Origin: Pholiota molesta
Taxonomy: Eukaryota > Basidiomycota > Agaricomycetes > Agaricales > Strophariaceae
Length of the DNA stretch: 64,000 nucleotides
Reading direction: 5' to 3'
Assembly (NCBI GenBank): GCA_014925825.1
Contig: JACGCK010000047.1
Coordinates: 62,001 to 126,000 of the forward strand
The notes under the pieces are model-generated. The model was not told the DNA's origin, did no database searches, and saw only the letters and a program-made list of their open reading frames with translations. A program made the position numbers and the translations under genes. Positions 45,091 to 55,399 of the stretch are shown here, piece by piece. The first letter of the stretch is position 1; each line of letters starts with the position of its first letter.

Positions 45091-48000
45091 AGCGAAGAAA
45101 GGCGGGATGCGGAAGAGGGATCGAATGCCTGTGTTCCGCGAGGGCATGGTTTGCGTGGATCATTTGAGGACGGATTGATGGATGTCGAGTCGAAGGCAAG
45201 CGCCCGTGCAGGCCTCCATAATTCTGATGCATTCACGCACTGGAAAGAGGGGATGAACGAAGACACAGTACAAGTCGACACTCAGGAGTCCCCTGTCGGA
45301 GTGCCGGCATGATGGGCGCGTATATGCCACCAGTTCTGGAGAGGCAGCGCCGCGCGGAGAACAGGACGAAAGTGATGCTGGTGGCGGGAAGGTAACAGCG
45401 CTTATAACGGTAGTGAGCAGGAGCATGATTGAGGCGATAGATAGGCCAGATGCAACAACCCGTGGCTCACCTGGTCTCCAATACCATGACGTCCCAGTCG
45501 TGCAGACATCCGCCTACCGAAAGGGCATTGCGCCCACCATCCTCGCCCTCCATTTCCTGCGGATGATGTGATGGAGAATGGGCCGAACACATGGCGATTT
45601 TTGGTCTTCCTCTGCGCATGCGAGATTCCTGGTGAAGGCATAGCGGGATGCAGAGGGGGTGGTGATGGCCGCGGTACTTGTCAGGGATAATGGAGAGTGG
45701 AAGAGGCCCGAATTCCGCGTAAGGAATATAAAAAACCACACTCGCAGGACGATCATGACGATCGTAGGACCCGCAAACGAATACGCACATCTCGCATACG
45801 CATACGTGAACCCCATCGCAGACAGAAGCCGCGCCACCGTGGATCTTCCCAGCGACTCTTCCGCCTCTTGCTAAGTAGGCATTATCGCCTTCCGGCTCCC
45901 ATCCTGCTGCCACGTGGACGTGGCAGAGCGCCAGTTTTGCGGCAGTGGCGAAGTGCAGCCCGACCCGATGACGGCGAACCGATGATGGGTGGCGGTGATA
46001 CTGAAAACAGGGAGATGAGCGAACGGGTCCAGAGGAGCGTGGACAGCGAAAGTACGTACGGGCCTTGACGTCCTCATATCTCCATACCCAGACCCACCGA
46101 TCTAGATGTCGAAGGCATAGCGCCCGTCCAGTCTCGCGGAGAGGCCATGATGCGGTTGAAACACCGGATGCGCAGGCCGCCTGGTGCATATAGCGTGCGA
46201 GATGGGACGGTGTCGATGGCGAAGCGCGGAAAGACGGGATGCCGATGAGGGGTCGGGGTGTCTTCAATGCGACAGGGCGGTAGGGCATTCACAGGAGATC
46301 GAGGGCGATCCATGTTCGAGCCTCGCTTCAATGACGAAGGGGAACGAGGAGGTGATGATGACAAGTCGGGGCGAGATCGTGAGGGCCCGAGTAGCGTCGA
46401 TGATGGCCAACGAGTACCATGTACCATGCACTAGCAGAGCACGAGAAGAACGGAAGTTCTGGTGCAGCGCTCAGCGCTCAGGTTCCGAATGCGAGTCCCA
46501 GAGATATATGCGACGAGTTCAACAGCGTGTCGATGGGGGCGTGATGTTGGACAGCGGGGAAGAGGCGATAACGAGACTGGTCGCGTCGACATTGACGGTC
46601 GCTGCTATGGCTGCGAGCAGGACCATGAGCAAGGCACTGAATTTGCCAGCGGCAAGAATCCACCGCTCACCTAGTCTTCGATTCCATCCCTTCTCAGTCA
46701 CACGCCTTTCAAAAGGGCATCGCTCCCACCACCCGCGTTCCATTTCCGTCGGACAATGGTGGATGCGCCAAAACATGGCAACTTGTAGTCCGTGCAAACG
46801 ACATGTCTGGTGAGGGCATAGCGGGATGCAGAGGGGGTGGGGATGGCCACGATACTTGTCAAGATAGTGGAGAGTGGAGGAGGCCTGAGCGACGTGCGCG
46901 TGAGGAGAGGTTGGCTGGACTGCAACGCGTTAGAGGAAGAGGCGCCAACGAAAGGAGAGCATGAGCAAGTGGGGACAACGGCCCGCGTTCGCGGGTTCTC
47001 ACGATGTGCGCTCGGACCATGTACTCACCGATCTTGCTCTCAGCAGTCCATTCTTCCCATCCTGTCCCAACTCACCTTCAGCTGACTGTAGTCTTCGCCA
47101 GTCTAAGTCGTCCATCTTGTCATCCTCAACGACAGCGATTGTTCGTAGATCCACCTAGTGTTGGAAATGGAACGGTCGCTGCAGGAGGATTGCACGACAA
47201 CTCGGGCCATCAGCAGATATTAAAGCGCTGTCTACGCATCCAGGTGCGCTCCTCGCTCTTCCGTCTTGAACCGTCCTCCTCTCCCGTGCACGCACCCTTC
47301 TCCACTGCAGACCACCCCTTCCATTCTTTCTCTGCGCACCACGACCAGACGCGGAGGTGATGTTTCGATCCTGTGTACCCATGGCACAGACGTCCGTGTA
47401 GAATTCTCTACAGTGACGCCTGCTAGAGTAGCAGCACTTTCTTCTTTCTCGATTATCCATGGATCGGGAAGAATATTTCGGATTCACCTCCTCTGACATT
47501 GTGTGATGTGGCGCAGAGTTCCTCCAGGCATACCGACTCTCAGGTCCCTTCCGGCGCCCCGAGGAGCCGTTGAAATCTTCCGATAACGTGTTCGAGTTCT
47601 TCTCATCCTTGATCTTCACCCAGACTAGACTATTCGTCGCGATGGTCCGGAATCCCCGCTGCGGCGGATCGTCTGCCGGCGGAACTCACCACGGAGATAC
47701 TGATGTATCAGATGCCCAAAGAGTACGCGCACCTCGCTGTGGAAAGCGAGCCAGAGGGTAGACAGCGCTATATACGCGTCTCGGGTGCAAGGCACCCATG
47801 TCTTCCCCGTATTCTTTTGCATGACTTCGTACTTTCCGTGCTGTGTCCTCGCCGCTGCACACCCGCTGGGTACAATCGGAGGCCGCTGGAACTCCGAGTT
47901 GTCTTCTAATTCGGCACTAGGATGGATGCGCACGACGCATGTGGGCCCCTTCTCTCCGGATTACATACCGTTTTCGGCCGTATATCAGTGCCCTCTTGTA

Positions 48001-48330
48001 TCAAAGGTGCTGATTACTTATCTCTGTCTTCTTCTGTATCTTTTCTGGCATGGCTGTTATCCCTGGGCCCTTTGTCCTTCCTTAGATGGTCTTGTATTCG
48101 CACCTTCCAGTGAATCTTTTCCCTGCTCCTGCGCGTCTCCTGATATTTACTGTAGTTTTCCATGAGCGCGCCTCGTGGGCCCTTCTCAAGTCGGATCTGC
48201 TTATTCACTTATCTGAGTTTTCTCCCGGAATCACGCAGATATGTGTAGTCGTAGATTTCGTACATAATAGCACATCAGTAGTTCTGGAAAGCGCAGACCC
48301 AATACTTAGTCCCAGAGGACGAATTTGAAA
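45090..48330. repeat. E/H module 5 with a duplicated E part
   Basis: Two minus-strand E-type stretches (about 45.42-46.43 and 46.43-46.95 kb) share blocks such as ggaggcatagcgggatgcagagggggtgg-like DNA, the exon end GTGAGC at 45,470 and 46,668, and the minus-strand opening TRWPSS near 46.4 kb. A 273-codon frame (45,467-46,288) is long, but probable splice signals lie inside it and it has no recognised domain. The plus-strand H segment starts with the element at 46,980-47,021 (cggcccgcgttcgcgggttctcac...gctcggaccATG) and runs to about 48.2 kb. Confidence 0.45.
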
Positions 48331-48511
48331 GCTCATAGACACGGGTTGATTTCCATCGACACATTCATTAGCTTTCCGTTCATGAATACAATTGCCTGCG
48401 CTGTCTTGACCACTGTTTTTGGAACAGTTATAGTGCAAAAAAAGTCGGAATCTTATGATACCTGATAATGAAACTCTGGAAATTACACAGGAAGTAGAAA
48501 TATCGATACAA

Positions 48512-49389
48512 TTAACAAATGACCCATACATCCCCAATCCGATACATCATTATCACCGCGAGTCCATTGCGTGCTGCGAGTACAAGGACGATGAGGGTGA
48601 AGATGTCGGGGGAGCGGATGCGAACGAGGAGATCAGATGACGAGGGCGACGAGGCTGCAACTAAAATCGACGTCGATGTCGATGTGGGCTGTGAGGAGAA
48701 CGCCGCCGCCGCCGCCGCCGACGACGACGTAAATGTAGCGGTGGATGTGGAAGTGGTGTTGGAGTACGAGGCCCGTGGCCCCAGTGCGTTCTCGCGCGAC
48801 GAATACGACGTAACGTATGGCTCTGACGACGAATATCCTGGGACGGGCAAGGCGGGTGCTCGCGATGAGCCGGCAAGCACTTCTTCGTACGCATTACCAC
48901 GACTTCCATAACTTCCATAACGATCAGCGCTGCTTTTTTCAGGTATGGCTGGACTGACTTACAAGTCTGGTTGCGCATCACTTCCGTCTCGGAGGCTCTG
49001 AGGACTTGGTAGGTTACGGTAAATCCTTCCACCATATGTGCGCGAAAGACTAGCACGAAAACTTGAATCAGCCTGATACTGAGAATTCCAATAGCCCTCA
49101 ACTTCGTACCCTGCCGAATGAAGTCCAGTGGCCATGTCGTGTTCAGGTCGGCCCTCCTCTGGCCTGGCCATCTGAAGTTCCAATCTCGAACCCCTAGCAC
49201 AACGATCAGACTGGCATCGAAGGGTGGGATCGCGTTTGACTTACATCAGGGGTGGCGTTGAGGCCTGTGAGGGCTCAACTCTTTCGTCGGCGGTGTTGGG
49301 CGCCGTGCTGTGGTCGTCAGTGTCATCAAAGGGGCGGTTGGTGGGGTCGGTGGACGACGTGGTATGCGTTCGGAGGGTGGAATTGGCAT
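48512..49389 (-). CDS. Family F-related gene G: Ser/Thr/Ala-rich protein, start uncertain
   Basis: Three exon parts join in phase: 49,245-49,389 or longer, 48,963-49,193 and 48,512-48,929, with introns of 51 and 33 nt (the second unusually short). Exon 1 carries the family F motif (PFDDTDD), the second LELQMARPEEGRPEHDMATG, and the third a Tyr/Gly start (DRYGSYGSRGN), then a Ser/Thr/Ala-rich stretch with a (GCC)n run at about 48,706-48,722. The conserved frame has no ATG. The ATG at 49,389 is 2 nt out of frame compared with F1 and F2. A TATAAAA box sits about 90 bp upstream (about 49,482). It is an expressed gene only if another start is used. Function unknown. Confidence 0.45.
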
Positions 49390-49499
49390 GGTATTGCCTA
49401 AGGGACTCGTGAATAGATGGGTGGATAAGACGATGCGAGGTAAGACGATGCGAGACGTTGCACTGCAGCTATGGCACTTTTATAGTAATTCTATAACCA

Positions 49500-50190
49500 C
49501 TCTGCAAGGATTGGAATATGAGTGTTTCTGCATGAATATCGAACTGAAATTGTTTCAGGGTCAATCACACATCTGTATCGAGCGAGGTAAGGTACGTGCT
49601 ACTTTTTCCGAATACGTCGAACAATGCAAGGAAACGGAATTAAATGAGCATCATGGTATGTCGCAGGTGTAATGTTCGAAAGTCGAAACATCTTAGAAAC
49701 ATCTGATAACTTCCAGGATAGGGACGCACTGACCCAGAGGTGAACACAATCCGGATCTTCTCGACATTCAATCTCAATATGCGTGCAGTGTCGCGCAGCA
49801 CCGTCTCTCTTGGGATATAGCACAAAATGGACCATTGTTTCCAAACTTCAAGGTGTCCGCATGTGCATGCATGACGAGCGGATACACAAGTGCACGACTC
49901 ACGAGGACGTTTTCTTGCAGTAGAACAATGAAGAACTGAGCACGGGAGTTCGCAAGAACGTTGACTCGGACCAACAAGCCGGTTTTTATCGATTATCACT
50001 TGTATATCTATCGTCTGACAAATTACAATCTGAGGGTGTATGTCTCTGAGTGGCACCAATGCGAATCAGCGAATTACGGATCGTGCATCGAAAGAATTTG
50101 ATCAAATTCAGAGTCAGTAGAAGTTTAGAACAAAGATTCTCATAATAATAACATCATCGAGATTCAAGTCAAGATAGTGACATCGCATTC
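49500..50190. other. Intergenic stretch, nothing recognised
   Basis: It contains minus-strand frames of 67-139 codons (49,599-50,059) without motifs or conserved partners. Nothing is annotated. Confidence 0.3.
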
Positions 50191-50194
50191 TACC

Positions 50195-52110
50195 CATGTT
50201 CAAGTTCTTGACCATGGATCTCCCAGATAATCGCTTGTTGGTTTATCGAAAGGGCATTGCGCTATCCCCGATTTCGTTCGTCGGCGCGACGGCGACTCGG
50301 GCCGAGGCCAGTCAGTGCGCGTTAAGAAGCCTGGGTTGAGAAGTGTCCGATCGCATAGATCACAAAAGTGTGGAACGAATAGACAACGAACACTCAGTGC
50401 TCTTATTTCAGCCTGCATTGACAGGTGGGTTCAAGAGCAGCGGCATACTTGCGACAAACTAAAAAGCACAGGGAATATTGTACATTAAAATTACACTAGC
50501 CTTTAGAGGGCACCATCCTTAGAGGCCGCATACCAGCAAGATGTCTACGGTTGCGAGCGTCGAGCGAGGAGGTCAAGAGGAAGTGCCGTCGACTACGGCC
50601 CGCACTTCGAACCACGTTCATCCGTTCTCACGATGCAGTTGCGCGCCCGGACCATGCACATCACCACCATCGATATTACCACGACGACGACTCTCTAGCA
50701 TGTACGAAGGCCACTCAGCGCTCAGCGCTCAGCGGAACAGGTTCACTTTGAACTCTTTTCAGAATCTCCAGTACATCGACGACACACCAGCGAACATGAT
50801 GTGATCATCCACAGTGTATGTCAGGTGCGTTTTGCAGCATTCTGTCTTTCTCCTCCCTCTGCTTCCTTGCGCGTGCGCGTGTTGATCCCTGCTGTGTACG
50901 GTCTCCCAACACCTTATATGGGCTTCCCACAGACTGTTCTCAGGTGGTTGAGACGAGGTACGCATCCGGGTGATGTATGGATCCTCACCAGTGACGGTCG
51001 ACTGGAACCACATGCTTTGATGTTCCTGTTAGCCTTGGCGATCATAGAGCTCCTCGGTCTTTCACCTCGTGCTGCCATGATGAAGGTTCAGAAACCTCGA
51101 GACCATGTCAATGTTTCGAGAGACTGTTGAAGTTCTGTGATCACACAAGAAATTTGTTCAAGGCCGATGGGAATATCCATCGTGATGTTCCAAATGACGG
51201 AACTGACCCGGGAGATGGTTGTGCTGCAGCCGAGCTGCTCAGGCAGCTCGCTGCGGGCGGTGGAGTACAGCATGGACGGCGCCACGCAAGCGTTATCTAC
51301 GTTCATGAGTACCCTGCCCGTATTCCTGCTCAAACGATGTCGGAGAGCACCTCATCCGATACATAATACAGCCTTCACGTACAGGAGGAATCAGGGACGG
51401 CAACTCACCTTCAGCCTGGTCTCCAGGGGAGTTCGCTCTGCCGAGTCTTCTGGCCAGGTGAAAGTTGGATTCAGAGTATCGGTTTTCCTTCTGTACAAGG
51501 ATCCCGATTATATCCGTCCTCATCTGCATGTTTCTGCGTTCGCTCTCATCTCCCCTTCCTTGGTTTATCTCACAACGGAGGCTATAATCGTACCCTTGAA
51601 ATAGGACACGAGGGCCTCAGTTTAAGCAAATACATTGGCAGGGATGATGAAGCTGATTACGAATGGCTCATGCCCCGCGATGTGACAAGCGCTGTTTGGA
51701 CCGCACGCGTGGATCGATCATGACAGCAACGAACGCACTTGCAGGTCCGATGCACCTCGCCGCGGAACGAGCGACAGGAACAGTGATGTCGCCATTTCGC
51801 TTCCCGTTCATCAGGATTCGGGATCCCGCATCGCATCCTCGTCTGACACTCCTTCCGAACGTGGTGTATGTTCCAGTTTACCCCCATTCCTAATCGTCGT
51901 ATGTCCCATCCTGACGGCAAGAGGAGGTGGACGCTGTGAACTTGCATGTACCTGGCTTGTAGTGAGTGCGTTCTCATCTGGCCAGATTCGCTAGGCAGAC
52001 ATTCCCTTCCTCTTATGCAAAGGCAATGCAAAGGTGTGGATTGCGGTGCTCTTATGAATGCTGCCGATTCTTTCCTAGTTACTATTCCATTCATTAGACT
52101 GAGTATCAGT
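50195..52110. repeat. E/H module 6
   Basis: A short E-type remnant (about 50,240-50,290, cgaaagggcattgcg) precedes the H-start element at 50,595-50,656 (cggcccgcacttcg...gcgcgcccggaccATG), followed by MHITTIDITTTTTL and a stop. A ctcagcg tandem repeat lies at 50,716-50,737. The later H block (ttctggccaggtgaaagt, about 51,460) is shared with 53.9 and 57.35 kb. No intact reading frame was assembled. Confidence 0.45.
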
Positions 52111-52459
52111 GAGTGATTGTAAATGACACGGCAGTATCGCGATGCGAACATATTTATTACATGCTCATTGCTGGAAGCCTGTGTATGATCTTTCACCCCT
52201 CATTTCTGTCCTAATACTTGTGCGCTTAATTATCAAAACGTTTCGAATCGCTGGGCTCTCATGACAGAATATCGAACGCGTTCAAGTTTGCAAAAATTAG
52301 ATTATCAAGGTGCTACCTATTGCGCAATCCGAATTGGACAATAGGGATAAGAAAGCATTAGCGACGTGGCATGTATATAGACAGCGTCTGTTCTATCAAA
52401 CTCGACGATTAATATTCGTAATTTCCATGACTTGTCTATATATTATATGGTATTCCGCT

Positions 52460-54475
52460 TTAGGCTTTATCGCACCTGCATACTGAGTGAACAGTCGGCG
52501 CGTCAGATACGGGTGCGCGTAAGGAGTAGGTTGAGCTGGGACACGTAGATGAGGAGTCTGTCTGCATTGGGCGGCGCAGGACGGCTTGTTGAGAATGCTC
52601 TATTTGCGTAAGAAGTAATCGAATGACGAAGAGTCCTAGGTAATGTCCAGAGATGCACCGACGACGGCCAGCGACTGCCACGTATCAAGTCCGAAAGCGA
52701 GAGAGGGAAGAACCACGAAGGATTCAGAAGGTGCGGGTCTCAGCCCTCGGCGTCCTGAATTCGGGTCAGGAAGTTACGCGCGACAAGTATCAGAGCGTGG
52801 CTAAAGATGTTGAGAGTTACTAGGACAAGCACAAGCCGAAGGCGATCAAGCGCAGATCGCGGCGATGGTGACAGTACTGTCATACTGACCAAAATCCTCT
52901 GAACCCTGATTCCTTGATTCCATGACGTCTCGATCCCCAGACCGTTACCAATCGAAGGAACAGTGCATGTACCGGGCGCCGTGGCTGGGAAAAAGACTTA
53001 GCAGACTGCGAGCAATGTCTACACCCATTTACGTGGCACGTTTACTGAGAGATTCGTAGCCAGAAGGAAAGTCGAGATGCACTCAGGGTTGCAGGCCATA
53101 GCCTTTGGATGTCACTTGGATGGATGCTCCAATGATATCTGAGAGCAGGCGAGTCAATTCCTCATAGATATGCGAGGAGTACATGGATGAAGGGCCTTGG
53201 TTGAGAAGCCTTAGGTTATGGCACGCATTTGTGGAAGATGGGGCGAACGAAACAAGAGGAGATGACGCAGGCGAGCTTATCGGAATATTGCGGCCCGGGA
53301 TTTGAACCCCGCGTCCTTCATGTAGTTGTGCGCTCGGACCATGCACCTCAACATCGATTATGCCACATCCACGATTCTCCCGCATATCTGATTCCACTCA
53401 GTCCTAGGTGGAAAGCGGCTCAGTTTCTTCTCGTTTTATGCCGGACGACGTGGACGGATCGGAATGGTGCCTGCAAATTGGTGTTGCAACGTTGAGTTCT
53501 CGTTCATACACCGGATTCCCGATTCCAGCCATTCCTAATCTTCTTACAGTTTTAGCCAAGAAGATATCAGGAGGTGAACAACTTTCGATGTATACAGTTG
53601 ACACGGCGTCCTCGGAGAATCCGCATTCTCGTCCGTGACATCCGCCGGAGCTGCACTCGCTGCTGTCTCCGTCGGCCATGACAGTAGATCTTCTGCTGAA
53701 AGACTTTTCACCTCCTATCTGCCTTTCCGTTATCGTAATAAGGTGTGGAGTGGGTCTCAGTTTGATAAGGACTCTCGAGCTCGCGCTGGGACAGGGGAGC
53801 GACTGCGCTTGTGCAATAACTCCCTTCTCGTCTTTACCCCAATACATCTGGACAATCGTACGATCCTTGGTACAAGAGGAAACACAACATGGCCTTCAGG
53901 TGGCTTCCAGTGCGCGCTCTCTGCGCGCTCTGCTGGGCGAGTTGAAGTGACTATTTCCTCGGCCGGTTCTTCCCCTTGTACATGTGTGTACACTTTCCTG
54001 ATTCACGCTTATGTCTCGGTTCTTCATCCCATCATGGATGGGTGTTCTAAACGCACCCCTAGATGGGACGCAGGGATGAATCATCTTTGAATGTTCTAAC
54101 CATGGGGATTATAACGCTGTATGGCACGCACGTCGCGACGTCGAAAGCAGGGCGAATGTTTTGAACGAACATCTTGCGTCGTATTCATCCTTTCGTCACA
54201 ATTCCCTGCCCTGCCCTGCCCTGCCCTTCCCAAGCAGACATATGTTTCAGCAAGAGGAGGCGGATCCAGCAGAGTTCAAGTTCTCTCTACCCGGCTTCCA
54301 GTGAGCGCGTTCCACGTGCTCACTTGGCCAGGTTGATGTTGTGTAACTCTAATAAATGCTTTTCGGTATCCCTTCCTCTTGTGAACGAGGTCTGTTACGT
54401 CGGTCTTCTCGACGGCCCATTTCTATCTGCTATCACATGTTATGCATGTTATGCGCTGCGCGTTGAGTAGTTTCA
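52460..54475. repeat. E/H module 7
   Basis: Minus-strand E part (52.46-53.1 kb) has an ATG at 52,688 opening MIRGSRWPSS, matching MVHGTRWPSS at 46.43 kb. Plus-strand H part: element at 53,290-53,343 with ATG at 53,341, second block at 53,585-53,690, third at 53,900-53,950 and end block at 54,285-54,475. A (ccctg)n run of four repeats is at about 54,208-54,230. The same sequence of H blocks recurs about 3.0-3.6 kb to the right. Confidence 0.55.
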
Positions 54476-54479
54476 TGGA

Positions 54480-55390
54480 TGACAATGTTGTAACACGATG
54501 CGAGCAGAATAACATGCAGGTATCAAACCGCATTGTAATTTCTCTACGATACAGTAGAAGTTCTTACACGTTTCACAGGCACTGAAAATTCATTCCTGGA
54601 TATTCATCGGGCCCCTCAATCGTACGTGGTACTTCAGATCGGCGAAACCCTCATCCAAGAGCCTCGAACGAGTTCTCAAAGCGTAAACAGTAGATTCTTG
54701 CCATGCTACCGCGTAACTATCCATCCGACAACTGGCAAAACAGAGTATTGCAGATATTCTCTGGCGCATACAGACAACACTGGACCTTCGATCTACTGCG
54801 CTCGCAGATGGAACATGTGCAAGATCCTTGAGCAGGCTGTATGTTACGTCGCATTTCTAGGAAGCATGGGATTCCTGAAGGATGTACGTAGCTGTGGTGG
54901 TGCGGGTCGTGCGCCTGTAGCTTCAAGTCATCGGGCTCCTTGCGCGAGTAGTGCACCGCGATATAGCAGTCGCCATCTTCCCGTCGCAGGGATATCGAGG
55001 CCCTTGGTGATCCTTTCAGCAACGAAATCCAGGCAGACGCTCGTCCATATCGCGCACCGGCAGCCGTCCATCGGGGTGCATCGAGAGGCCGGCAATCCAG
55101 ATAGCGAAGAGCTCCGCTGGAGCGGCGATTCTCCGGTGGTCACATTGTGGGATCCAAGCGCAATCACGAATCACGACACATAAGAGGTCGCGAAGATTGT
55201 AAACAACGCGTATATCCAACATGCGGACGTATCGTCTGTGGTAGATGATATAAGCATAAGATAACATTCAAGACATGGGTCATGCATACCGATGGACGTC
55301 TGGCCTATCGGCCTCGAGGTTCGAAGGTAACCTACCACGGAGTCTCTCCTATCCACAGAATTAGAGGCAGAGGCCTGGGAGGTCTGGGAC
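54480..55390. other. Unassigned stretch
   Basis: A plus-strand frame of 185 codons (54,626-55,183) is the longest here, but it lacks recognised motifs, has no conserved partner and overlaps equally long antisense frames. Not annotated as a gene. Confidence 0.25.
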
Positions 55391-55399
55391 GAGGCGAGA

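Noticed and set aside
45467..46288. A 273-codon minus-strand open frame as a gene.
   Set aside because: Probable splice donors lie inside it, its composition (Cys/Arg/His/Pro-rich) is typical of a shadow frame in GC-rich DNA, and similarity to the other E copies does not follow one frame.
48700..48725. The (GCC)n run as a regulatory or unstable repeat of special interest.
   Set aside because: It is short and simply encodes alanines inside the Ala/Ser-rich exon of gene G.
53281..53375. A functional tRNA gene on the minus strand.
   Set aside because: A T-arm-like sequence is present, but no acceptor stem or anticodon arm can be drawn and the A-B box spacing is too short.
54626..55183. A 185-codon plus-strand frame as a gene.
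   Set aside because: No motif, no conserved copy, no convincing start context, and antisense frames are of similar length.
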